Source: Pleionea mediterranea
GTDB taxonomy: Bacteria; Pseudomonadota; Gammaproteobacteria; Enterobacterales; Kangiellaceae
Assembly: GCF_003148745.1 (NCBI RefSeq)
Contig: NZ_QGGU01000012.1
Span: forward strand, 1-64,000
Length of the DNA stretch: 64,000 nt
Direction: 5' to 3'
The notes below the pieces were generated by a model. That model was given only the letters and a program-made list of their open reading frames with translations, ran no database searches and was not told the origin of the DNA. Both the position numbers and the translations under genes were made by a program. Positions 43,922 to 52,445 of this stretch are shown piece after piece (the first letter of the stretch is position 1; each line of letters starts with the position of its first letter).

Positions 43922-44881
43922 TTAGAAAAATTCCAGTTCGCCTGATTCAACCAGTTTATCGGTTTCAGTATCACAGTTTTGAAAGTCATCGGGATACCAG
44001 CTTAGATTAAAAATAAACTTTTGATAAATATCGATATAGGGTACGGAATCATTAATGCCACGAATGCGATAATGAAAGCACAGTTGTGGATCAGTGGTTC
44101 CAAATGATATATAGCGATGATGGTGATTGATGGAAATAGGTACCTGAGTTCGGGTATTTATGCCTGAGTCATCATTACTGACCGATGAGAATTTATTTTT
44201 AATACCACCCCAAATCAAGTTTGTGATCTCATTCAGTATCGCATTCACAAATCGAAAATCGGTGTCCTGTTTATTGATGTGTGTTAAACCCTTTTGAATA
44301 ACGTCAACCACTTCCTGTTCGGTGGTTTGCAGCATCATATAACCGCGATACCAGTTACTTTCTAGTGGTATTAAGCTTAACAGTTCTCCGTATATGATTT
44401 GATCTTTAACCAGATAAGGTGGATCCACTTCGATTTTGCATTGCTTTATATTGGCTTTGATGGCTTCCAGTGAAATTTCCTGCATACCGCGGATTAAAGG
44501 TATGGGATAGTAGGTGGTAAATAAATGTTTATCGATGGCCTGTTTCAACTCATCCATATTATCCAGAGTAAAACTGCCCGATAAAAATGCGGTGGCTTTA
44601 TCGGACGGTGATCGACCTCTGATAAACAGTGGTAATTCAGGGCGTTTATAGTGTAACTCCTGTATTAAAGAATCACCGGAGTAGTTCTCTATAGAGTAAG
44701 CATCGGACACAATAATGCCACCCAAGTCAGTATTGTTGTTGATGATTTCTAATGATGTTTGTGCGCTGGGTTTAAGCGCAATAATATTATTGGCTTCACA
44801 AAATTTCGCCACTTCTGTTGCCGCTGCTTGATCATGATCCAGAATAAGCAGTTTGCTTTTTACATGATTAATGTCAGTCAT
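43922..44881 (-). CDS. Pseudo-receiver / CheX-like phosphatase fusion
   Basis: I assign this 319-residue protein two parts. The N-terminal 120 residues look like a receiver with the acidic residues in LDHD and an Asp in IIVSD (about D60), but the Thr/Ser and Lys motifs are not recognisable, so phosphorylation is uncertain. The C-terminal part resembles CheX: VNAILNEITNLIWGGIKNKF contains the ExxN phosphatase pair (E218, N221). The last residues, ESGELEFF, resemble the tail of the neighbouring CheX-like protein. It would dephosphorylate the CheY-like protein encoded 43 bp downstream; this is inference. Confidence 0.7.
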   Translation of the reverse strand: MTDINHVKSKLLILDHDQAAATEVAKFCEANNIIALKPSAQTSLEIINNNTDLGGIIVSDAYSIENYSGDSLIQELHYKRPELPLFIRGRSPSDKATAFLSGSFTLDNMDELKQAIDKHLFTTYYPIPLIRGMQEISLEAIKANIKQCKIEVDPPYLVKDQIIYGELLSLIPLESNWYRGYMMLQTTEQEVVDVIQKGLTHINKQDTDFRFVNAILNEITNLIWGGIKNKFSSVSNDDSGINTRTQVPISINHHHRYISFGTTDPQLCFHYRIRGINDSVPYIDIYQKFIFNLSWYPDDFQNCDTETDKLVESGELEFF

Positions 44882-44902
44882 AAACCTTGCCTGTGTTTAT
44901 GG

Positions 44903-45460
44903 TTAAAAGAGTTCGAGTTCACCGGTGTCGGATGTATCTTCTTCAACTAACGACACCAATACTTCCTGATTGGATGATGGTAAATAATAAAAACTGCAAT
45001 AAAATAATATCGACTCGTTTAAACTGATTTGATAGTGCGCTTTTTTGTCGATTGAATAACTGGTCATCAAGTTAACGCTTTCTCTTGAAAGAAGGTTTGG
45101 TGTTGACATACCAAGTGCAGGCGTCGCTTTTCCGATTTCACGTTTAAATATGCCACAAAGGCCATTGCCAAACTCAAACATATAGTCATAAAACTCTTGT
45201 TCGGTCATGGTATCGGTTTTTGATTGGGTTGCCAGTCGAACAAATTCAGAGCAATCTTTTTGTGATAAATCAATCACCACAAACAAACGAAAACGATGGC
45301 TGCTAATGGTTAAAAATATCGCTTGATTTGTTGAACGCTTTTTAAAGCTTTTAGCCGAAGCGACAGAAAAGCTATCGCGACTGTTTGAATCCTGTATCGC
45401 CATGCTGATACTGCGATTAAACATATCATCGAGTAAAGTTGATAGGTTAACGTCATTCAT
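44903..45460 (-). CDS. CheX-like phosphatase domain protein
   Basis: The 185-residue protein resembles CheX. EFYDYMFEFGNGLCGIFKREI holds the ExxN pair (E96, N99), and LGMSTPNLLS follows like the conserved strand-proline stretch of the family. CheX removes phosphate from CheY-P. The tail TGELELF matches the end of the next protein. The start is 2 bp after the MCP-like gene, so translation is probably coupled. Similarity to CheX is by pattern only, and a non-enzymatic role is possible. Confidence 0.65.
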   Translation of the reverse strand: MNDVNLSTLLDDMFNRSISMAIQDSNSRDSFSVASAKSFKKRSTNQAIFLTISSHRFRLFVVIDLSQKDCSEFVRLATQSKTDTMTEQEFYDYMFEFGNGLCGIFKREIGKATPALGMSTPNLLSRESVNLMTSYSIDKKAHYQISLNESILFYCSFYYLPSSNQEVLVSLVEEDTSDTGELELF

Positions 45461-45462
45461 TG

Positions 45463-46227
45463 CTAGCTGTCCGATACTCTATTTAAACATTTGTCCACCT
45501 GACCTTGCGCGGTTGATAATTCTGTCATAATCATTTTGCCGCTGGCCTGAATATCCTGAAAGGTTGACGTGGTTAAAATATCGTTTTTATATAAATTTTC
45601 ACGATAGCTGTCGGACAGTTCCTGTGATCGCAATGCCAACGCCCTAACTTCATCGGCCACAACCGCAAAGCCACGACCGTACTCCCCTGCTCTGGCGGCT
45701 TCTATTGCCGCGTTAAGAGCAAGAATAACGATTTGTTTTACGATATTATAAAACTGACCATTCTGTTCGCTCATGGCCTTGTTGTGATCCATTAAATCGG
45801 TCAAGGATTCGTGCCAGCGCTCAAAGGTGATCATTATGTCTGCAAGCTCTTTTAACTGCAGTTGCAACTCAATCAATTGCGACTTTAAATCCCCCGTGAC
45901 ATTATCGGATTGCATACGGATGGATTCGATTTGCTCAGTCAAGCTGCTGGTAATATCCTGTCTTTCAGAATCAAATTGTTCCGCAAGCTCTGTTTTCATT
46001 TGCTCAGCAGAAGCCAGTTGTTGTTCATAGTCCTGAGATGTTGATTCTAATTGCTGTTGCAATTGAGTAACCAATTCTGCATCAACTTTATTGGCTAATT
46101 CGTTGGAGAGCTCATTGTTGGTTTGTTGTAGAAGGGTGAGCTTTTTATTAAGCCAATAGTAAATGGCGAAGGCACCAATGGCGCCGCCGACAATCAATAA
46201 AACAAAATTTAAAATTATATTAGTCAT
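45463..46227 (-). CDS. Minimal MCP-type signalling protein (one membrane helix, no sensor domain)
   Basis: The 254-residue protein has one membrane helix (residues about 4-26), a Gln/Glu-rich coiled coil (about 27-160) and the highly conserved tip of chemoreceptors, [19 protein letters not shown] then ADEVRALA (residues 172-198). There is no periplasmic sensor domain. After the tip only about 55 residues remain, so the returning helix is much shorter than in normal MCPs and no classical methylation helices are evident. The tip normally contacts CheA and CheW; here the neighbouring kinase gene is 25 bp upstream. It may be an adaptor that builds or tunes a signalling complex. Confidence 0.8.
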   Translation of the reverse strand: MTNIILNFVLLIVGGAIGAFAIYYWLNKKLTLLQQTNNELSNELANKVDAELVTQLQQQLESTSQDYEQQLASAEQMKTELAEQFDSERQDITSSLTEQIESIRMQSDNVTGDLKSQLIELQLQLKELADIMITFERWHESLTDLMDHNKAMSEQNGQFYNIVKQIVILALNAAIEAARAGEYGRGFAVVADEVRALALRSQELSDSYRENLYKNDILTTSTFQDIQASGKMIMTELSTAQGQVDKCLNRVSDS

Positions 46228-46252
46228 GGTATTAACTTACCGGCTGTCACGG

Positions 46253-49200
46253 TTAAAATTCAGGTTGTTCTAAGGTGTATTTTTTATGAATGTGAATTTC
46301 GGTAATAAACTGTCGATAATCATCACCTTCATTTCCAGAGGTCAGTGATATTTTAATGCTACCACCGGATTCTTCCAGAAACTGTTTGACGGCATCCATA
46401 CCCACACCTCTACCAGAAATGTCGGAAACTTCCTCAGCGGTAGAAAAACCTGAATGAAAGATCAGGTTGGCAATGGTTTGATCATCGGGTTTAGGATCGC
46501 CATCACTCAATAAGTTCTTCTTTAAGGCACTGGCGTAAAGCTGTGAAAGTGCCAGGCCTCTACCATCATCCTGAATGGTAATAATCAGGCTGTTGGTTTT
46601 ATCGGAAACATCCAGTGAAATGGTACCCTGTTCTGGTTTGCCAGCTTTACGTCGTGTGGCTGAATCTTCAATGCCATGATCGACCGCATTACGAAGCACA
46701 TGCATGAATATATTATTGAGCATGTTATGAATTTCTTTTCGAATCAGATAGGGGCCGTCATTAACATTAAATACTGGCTTTTCTTTACCCAGTTGATCGG
46801 CCAGAGAATTAACCGATGAAATAACTGAAGTCAGTACGCCGCTAATCGGTTTTGCCTGAGTATGGGCTAAAACATCAAATGCATCTTTTACCCAGTTTTT
46901 AACCGGATTTTTGCAGCCTTCTATATTCAGATTAATGGCCTCATTAATTAAGTCTCTGACGTGAGAGTGATCAATGACAATACCACTGTCGCTGCCACCC
47001 CGTTGCATCAATTTTTCTTCCGCCACTTTTTCGTAGCGTTTGATGTCATGTTCGGCTTGCGATAGTTCTTCTAATAATAATTCCGGCTGCCACTCTTTGG
47101 TTTCATCTTTGCGTAATTCATCGTAGGAATGCTCAACATTATGAACAGAATCGGTTATATAGCTGAAGCCATAGGTTCGAGCGTTACCCTTAACGGTATG
47201 CATATTTCTAAACAGTGTTGCTACCAGTGAGGGATCTTTGTTTTTGGCCTGTTCGATAAGGCTTCGACAATTTCCGATGAACTCATACGAACTGTTGAGG
47301 AACTCTTCGAACTTCTCATCATCAACCGAGAGAATTTGGCCAATAATTTCAAGCTCTCGTTTTTGTTCTTCGGCGGCCATTTGTAAGGCTTTTAATTCGG
47401 TGACATCCCGAACCGTGACCATTAACTTTTCTATTTCATCGGTGTCCTGATTAACAATAGGCACCCAGTCAAGTTCCAGTAACTTATCGCTGCCTTCATC
47501 TGTGGTCATGGTGAATTCTGAAACCAGCAAGTGTGAATTAAAGTCAAACATCATTTCATCGACACCCAGCAGAGAATCAACAGCGGTTGAAATTTGATTC
47601 AAACTGTCGGAGCCAAGATTGGTGTTTTTAAATACCACATCCATAAAGTTGCGATTGGCGATTTGCTTGGTTTGTAAAATCTGCTCAAGGAATGATGAGT
47701 ATTCAGGGTGAATTACACCGCCGTCCGTAATGGTGAATAAACCCTGATGCAGGTTTGCCATCATGGTGGCGATGTCTTTATTTTTCTGACGCAGTTCTGC
47801 TGTACGCTCACGCACTTTTTGTTCCAGAGTACGATTTTGCTCTTCAATAACTTCACGCATGCGTATGTTTTTAATGGTCGTCACTAACAAACGTGCAATC
47901 GATGAAGCAAATTCGTAATCACTGTCTTCAAAGGTAACGTCACTCACATTGCCCGAGAAGTTCATGGCACCAATCAATACATCTTTATCCACCAGTGGCA
48001 CACAAAGCAGTGCTTTGTCAGGCATATTTTCCTGACCAATAAAGTTACTGTCTTTGGCAGTATTTGGCACAAATTTGATTTTCTTGCGTTCAGCGGCTTT
48101 CCCTAAAATACCTTCGCCCAAAGCAAATTGGGCTGGCTTAATATCGGGATCAACCTGTTTAGGTGGGTATGAGGCTTTAACTTCAAGTTTATCGTCCTGA
48201 TTCATCAGGAATACAGAACCATAGGCGACGCCGGTTTGATCGTGCATCGCTGCCAACACAGATTCTAACGCCCGGTTTTGATCCATCAGAGATGCGAGTT
48301 CTTCGCCCGTTGAATTAAGCTTCGCCAGATCAGCCATTTTCTTCTTGATGGATTTGCGCATTGAATTAAAGTTTTGCCACGCCAGTGCGATTAATACAAT
48401 CCAGGCAATAATGACACTTTTACTGGCCAGATCCACGGTGTCGATTACGCTTTTTTGCCGATCGTTAAACAAGTCATCGGCTTGCAGTAATAAGGCATCG
48501 AATTTTGTAATGACTTCACGAATGGCGGCTTCTGACAGATCCAGTTGTTCTCTTGCTTTAATGGTTTGCTCGACCTGTTCGATTTTATAGTCAATAAGAG
48601 AGTTGTCACCGGCGACCCTTTGTTCAAGTTCAGTAAGGGCATTTTGATAATCTTTCCAGAGTTCTCTGTCTTTTAAATCGGGAATATTATTTTCTGCGCT
48701 GTTGTTGCGAACACGTATGCCATTGATCGAGGCTGCAATATCGTCTTTTGCATTGGTTAGGCTGTCGAGGTTATTGCTTAAGTTAATGTCTTCAAAGGCA
48801 TTGAATAAGCCAATGATTAAGCCATCTATTCTTCCGGCAATGCCTTCAATCAAATCGCGATTTTTGTCATCGTCGCCGTATTCAACCCAGACAACATCCA
48901 GTAAATAAGCGCCGGCATCGTCAATTAGGTTGCTTAATGACTTTAGTTCTTCATTGGCGTTGTTCTGTGCTTTCAATAATTTTGATTTGGCGTCAAACAT
49001 GCGCTCAACGGCTTGTGTGTATTCATCATAAAACTGCTTCGCGGTTAACAGATCTTCGGACATGGACGGATCCGAGCCAATGGTGTCAGTAAGCATCACA
49101 TATTGTTGATTAAACAGAGTATCGCCCTGCTTAAAACTGCTGGACGCTTCACTGATCTGTGATTCATTTACTGCGTTGTAACCGGATGAACTGAGCTTGC

Positions 49201-49393
49201 CGAGTTTCAGTAAGTTAATTTGAATTTGATTGCTTTGTTTGAGAACCGGAACGGCGCTTTCATTAACTTCGGTGGTGGAATCACTGATATCGTAAAGGTT
49301 GTACAAGGCAACCATGCTTGAAAGTGATAATAGAAGGATAATGATACCGAATCCGAGCCATATTTTTTGTGAAAAATCGAGCTTGGGAAACAT
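46253..49393 (-). CDS. CheA-like membrane histidine kinase with GAF and HPt domains
   Basis: The 1046-residue kinase has this order. A membrane helix (about 10-30), a periplasmic helical region of about 290 residues, and a second membrane helix (about 325-340) come first. A GAF domain (about 370-508), a coiled coil (512-545) and a PAS-like part (about 548-668) follow. An HPt domain has MHTVKGNART with phospho-His 732, and then comes a CheA-type ATPase: HVLRNAVDHGIE (N box), DDGRGL and SGRGVGMD. No CheW-like regulatory domain and no receiver follow; the protein ends YTLEQPEF. Like CheA it has no HisKA dimerisation domain. It is the first gene of the five-gene run ending in the CheY-like regulator, its likely target. 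Confidence 0.9.
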   Translation of the reverse strand: MFPKLDFSQKIWLGFGIIILLLSLSSMVALYNLYDISDSTTEVNESAVPVLKQSNQIQINLLKLGKLSSSGYNAVNESQISEASSSFKQGDTLFNQQYVMLTDTIGSDPSMSEDLLTAKQFYDEYTQAVERMFDAKSKLLKAQNNANEELKSLSNLIDDAGAYLLDVVWVEYGDDDKNRDLIEGIAGRIDGLIIGLFNAFEDINLSNNLDSLTNAKDDIAASINGIRVRNNSAENNIPDLKDRELWKDYQNALTELEQRVAGDNSLIDYKIEQVEQTIKAREQLDLSEAAIREVITKFDALLLQADDLFNDRQKSVIDTVDLASKSVIIAWIVLIALAWQNFNSMRKSIKKKMADLAKLNSTGEELASLMDQNRALESVLAAMHDQTGVAYGSVFLMNQDDKLEVKASYPPKQVDPDIKPAQFALGEGILGKAAERKKIKFVPNTAKDSNFIGQENMPDKALLCVPLVDKDVLIGAMNFSGNVSDVTFEDSDYEFASSIARLLVTTIKNIRMREVIEEQNRTLEQKVRERTAELRQKNKDIATMMANLHQGLFTITDGGVIHPEYSSFLEQILQTKQIANRNFMDVVFKNTNLGSDSLNQISTAVDSLLGVDEMMFDFNSHLLVSEFTMTTDEGSDKLLELDWVPIVNQDTDEIEKLMVTVRDVTELKALQMAAEEQKRELEIIGQILSVDDEKFEEFLNSSYEFIGNCRSLIEQAKNKDPSLVATLFRNMHTVKGNARTYGFSYITDSVHNVEHSYDELRKDETKEWQPELLLEELSQAEHDIKRYEKVAEEKLMQRGGSDSGIVIDHSHVRDLINEAINLNIEGCKNPVKNWVKDAFDVLAHTQAKPISGVLTSVISSVNSLADQLGKEKPVFNVNDGPYLIRKEIHNMLNNIFMHVLRNAVDHGIEDSATRRKAGKPEQGTISLDVSDKTNSLIITIQDDGRGLALSQLYASALKKNLLSDGDPKPDDQTIANLIFHSGFSTAEEVSDISGRGVGMDAVKQFLEESGGSIKISLTSGNEGDDYRQFITEIHIHKKYTLEQPEF

Positions 49394-49611
49394 CGTGTAT
49401 TGAGCCAGTTTGTTTTGTCTAAGGTAGTTAAAGTATGGCCTATTTCTTCAAATCGGCAACTTTCGGCAAGATTTTTATTTCTTGTCAATCAAGCCTTAAC
49501 CTTTGGTGATGTTCACTTGAATGACTGGAAAAAAGGGTGATTTTGGTCTATGAGCAAGTTTCACGTCTATACTGAATTCACAGTCATTTGATAAGTGCTA
49601 AACTCCCCTCT
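49394..49611. other. Divergent promoter region between kinase and HD-GYP-like genes
   Basis: This 218-bp gap must hold promoters for the minus-strand kinase operon and the plus-strand HD-GYP-like gene. I see no hexamer pair good enough to name and no strong hairpin. Confidence 0.4.
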
Positions 49612-50934
49612 ATGGAAGAAGTAAAAGAAGAACACTATATAGGTCATCTGAAAGACATTAATACCCAACAGCCGGTATTGGCTTCGGAAGATATCTACAA
49701 TGAAAACGGCGTCTTGCTGGTTGCTAAAGGAACGCCGCTGAGTGCGTCAGCCAGCCAGAAATTACTGTCTCATAAACTGGCAAAGCCGTTGGATGAAGTG
49801 GTCGCGTTGGAACACCGATTGACGGAGTTAAAATTATTTCATTCGATCCAGCAGTGTATCAAGCAGTATCCGGATCTTTATTATATCCATCAGTCTTTTC
49901 AGTTTGATGGCACCTTAAAAAATTTATTTACCACCCATGATCTGCCACGCACTCTGTTGCAAAAATTGACCGTGTTGCAGGAGAAGTTTCCACAAGTCTA
50001 TCAATGTACCTTATTTACCTGCTGGTTCAGCAGCCTGATGGTATCGGAGATGAAGCTGCCAAGGCAGCAGGCCGAATCCATTTTTTTGGCGAGTTTGTTT
50101 TCTGATTTAGGCCTGCTGCACATTGCGGAGGAGCTGGTCGAAAAAGACAGTTTTGATGACGCCGTAGAGCAGCGCAATTACCAGAGTCATCCGCTTATTG
50201 CCCGAATGATTGCGGATAATTGTTCGCTGTACTCAAATGATATGCTTGAAGCCATTGCGCAGCACCACGAACGTCGCGATGGTCACGGTTATCCAAAAAA
50301 GCTCTATGGCGAGCAATTAACTTTTGAAGGGCAACTGCTAGCTATGGTGAATCATTTGTATCACGTACGAATGAAGGTATTCGTAAAAAAGCATCACACA
50401 TTAATGGAGTTTGCGCCTTATTTGCTGATAAATTTGCGCAGCTTTCCTGCCGAGTTAATTCGAGCCATGCATCAGTTATTGCGTCGTTCCGGATTGCCTT
50501 TGCATCATAATATTGAGCTCGGTCAGCTGGTATCGGCAAGCCAACAACTCACCATTTCGATAAAGGCGATCCGCCAGGTACAGGCAAGCCTTGTGGAGTT
50601 AGCTCATTTGCTGGAGCCTTTACAGACCATAACATCGGCGAAAAGATTGTTGCGTTCGGCCTTGTCGCTAAACAGTACAATAGTGCGTTCGGGACTCACC
50701 AGTGAAGACATAGAAAACTGGCTTGGCGGTCTCAAAGAGTCTGACTATCAGGACAGTGTGCAGGATGTGGCAGAATTGCAACATCTGGAATACTGGTTGT
50801 ATCAGGGAATTGATCGCATTAAACAACAACTGAGCAAGATGTCTGAACAGGATAAAGTGAATGACTCCACCAAGCAGTCTTTAACGGGGTTGGCTGAGCA
50901 GATCCAGCAGCAGCTCGCCGTTATTTATATATGA
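49612..50934 (+). CDS. HD-GYP-like protein with a degenerate HD motif
   Basis: The 440-residue protein (from ATG 49612; TTG 49588 would add eight residues and neither start has a clear ribosome site) has the HD-GYP signature HHERRDGHGYPKKLYG (about residues 218-233). The expected upstream LLHDIGK is LFSDLGLLHI, so the HD histidine is Ser while the Asp remains, and the later D-x-x-D metal segment reads MVNHLYH. Metal binding and cyclic di-GMP hydrolysis are therefore doubtful; it may be a binding protein. A helical C-terminal 150 residues follow. It faces away from the kinase operon, and a diguanylate cyclase gene lies 10 kb off. Confidence 0.75.
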   Translation: MEEVKEEHYIGHLKDINTQQPVLASEDIYNENGVLLVAKGTPLSASASQKLLSHKLAKPLDEVVALEHRLTELKLFHSIQQCIKQYPDLYYIHQSFQFDGTLKNLFTTHDLPRTLLQKLTVLQEKFPQVYQCTLFTCWFSSLMVSEMKLPRQQAESIFLASLFSDLGLLHIAEELVEKDSFDDAVEQRNYQSHPLIARMIADNCSLYSNDMLEAIAQHHERRDGHGYPKKLYGEQLTFEGQLLAMVNHLYHVRMKVFVKKHHTLMEFAPYLLINLRSFPAELIRAMHQLLRRSGLPLHHNIELGQLVSASQQLTISIKAIRQVQASLVELAHLLEPLQTITSAKRLLRSALSLNSTIVRSGLTSEDIENWLGGLKESDYQDSVQDVAELQHLEYWLYQGIDRIKQQLSKMSEQDKVNDSTKQSLTGLAEQIQQQLAVIYI

Positions 50935-50993
50935 TCATTCATATTTAGTCTTTCATCTATAGCAATTCATATATAACAACCAAGGATGGCTCA

Positions 50994-51119
50994 ATGATTC
51001 AAAATCTGATGAGAGACAATCTCAAAATTTGCCTTGCCTCAGCTTCGTTCGCTATTTTTAAGATGGCATCTAGCTTACTTAAGTCTGCTTACAGTATTTT
51101 ATTACGAAGACTTTTTTAA
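50994..51119 (+). CDS. Possible small ORF (41 residues)
   Basis: ATG 50994 is preceded by AAGGA at a good distance (CCAAGGATGGCTCA). The reading frame gives MIQNLMRDNLKICLASAS then a hydrophobic and basic second half ending ILLRRLF. The stop at 51117-51119 lies 18 bp inside the 3' end of the convergent rsmB gene. It could be a small amphipathic or membrane protein. No homology is claimed; it may be chance. Confidence 0.35.
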   Translation: MIQNLMRDNLKICLASASFAIFKMASSLLKSAYSILLRRLF

Positions 51120-52442
51120 CAGGCTATAGAAAAAGCCATCGTGATCCCGCTGGGGAAAAAGCTGTAAACCAAAACCGGTATCTGTGCCGGTTTTTAATAC
51201 TGTGTCAGGCAGCGTTACTAGCGCTGCGTCCGATTGCTGTTTCAAAAACTTTTTAATCTGCTTTTGATTTTCATCGGGCAATATAGAGCAGGTAGCGTAC
51301 AACAGGTGGCCGCCGGGTTTTAATTGTTGCCACAGATTGGTCAGAATAGCGTTTTGCAGTTGCACCAGTGGCCAGATATCTTCATCGCGTCGATGCTGCT
51401 TTATATCGGGTTGCCGCCGAATTACGCCAGTGGCTGAACAGGGTGCGTCAAGTAATATGGCGTCAAACGGTTGCTGCACAGAATAGGTTTGCGCATCGTC
51501 AATGATCACCTGTGCGGTTAAATTAAGACGCTGCAAATTTTGATGAATTTTTTCGGCACGCGCGGCCTCAAGTTCCAGTGCAGTAAGCGACAGCTCAGGA
51601 TGCATTTCCAGTAAGTGAGCCGTCTTTCCGCCGGGTGCGGCACAGGCGTCCAGTACACGATCGCCAGCATTAACGGGCAGTAACGCTGCAGCAAGCTGCG
51701 CCGAGATGTCTTGCACACTGAATAAGCCGGTGGCAAATTCGGGTATATCCTGTACGTTTCGCGCCTCGTCTAGAATTCGTGCGTCTTTAGCAACCGGGTG
51801 AGTTTTAAATTCGATATGGGCCGATTGCAACAATGCATCAGAGCTTTTAGCGTTGGCGTGACTGCGATTCAGCCTCAGGGTGAGAGGGGCTTTCTGATTA
51901 CTTTGTTCGCAGATAGCTTGCCAGTGTTTCGGCCAGGCGTTTTTAAATCGTTTAAGCAGCCAGTCTGGCATTGAGTATTGCACCTTCTCTGGCGCATTCG
52001 TTTGCTCCAGTAATGATTGCTTTTGACGTAAGGCATTACGCAATACACCATTAACCAACTTGGCAGCCCAGTCTTTTTCCATTTGCCGACAGGCATTGAC
52101 GCTCTCTGAAATTACCGCGTGCTCAGCAGTATTGAGATAGAGCAGCTGGTAAACGCTGGAAAGCAACAATGATTGCAGTGACCATTGGTTTTTCTTCAAA
52201 GGTTTTTGCAGCAGTTGGGAGATTGCCCAGTCGAGTTGTTCAAACTGCCGACAAACACCAAACAGACATTTTCTTGCCAAAGCACGGTTTCGAGGATCCG
52301 TTACTTGCTCGGCTATTTGTTGAGTCACCACATTTGCAGACTGACCCTGATAAATTACCTGTGCCACCCAGTTGGCAATTTGACCGCGTAAATTAACCGG
52401 GTGCTGTTGATTGCTCTGCTGGTGTGATTGACGATGGATCAC
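51102..52442 (-). CDS. rsmB: 16S rRNA (cytosine-C5) methyltransferase RsmB
   Basis: RsmB methylates C967 of 16S rRNA. The 446-residue product has an N-terminal NusB-like helical domain (to about residue 140) and a SAM-dependent methyltransferase domain with LDACAAPGGKTAHLLE, DAPCSATGVIRRQPD and the catalytic cysteine in YATCSILPDEN. It starts 3 bp after fmt on the same strand, so def, fmt and rsmB form one operon. Confidence 0.96.
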   Translation of the reverse strand: MIHRQSHQQSNQQHPVNLRGQIANWVAQVIYQGQSANVVTQQIAEQVTDPRNRALARKCLFGVCRQFEQLDWAISQLLQKPLKKNQWSLQSLLLSSVYQLLYLNTAEHAVISESVNACRQMEKDWAAKLVNGVLRNALRQKQSLLEQTNAPEKVQYSMPDWLLKRFKNAWPKHWQAICEQSNQKAPLTLRLNRSHANAKSSDALLQSAHIEFKTHPVAKDARILDEARNVQDIPEFATGLFSVQDISAQLAAALLPVNAGDRVLDACAAPGGKTAHLLEMHPELSLTALELEAARAEKIHQNLQRLNLTAQVIIDDAQTYSVQQPFDAILLDAPCSATGVIRRQPDIKQHRRDEDIWPLVQLQNAILTNLWQQLKPGGHLLYATCSILPDENQKQIKKFLKQQSDAALVTLPDTVLKTGTDTGFGLQLFPQRDHDGFFYSLLKKSS

Positions 52443-52445
52443 CGG

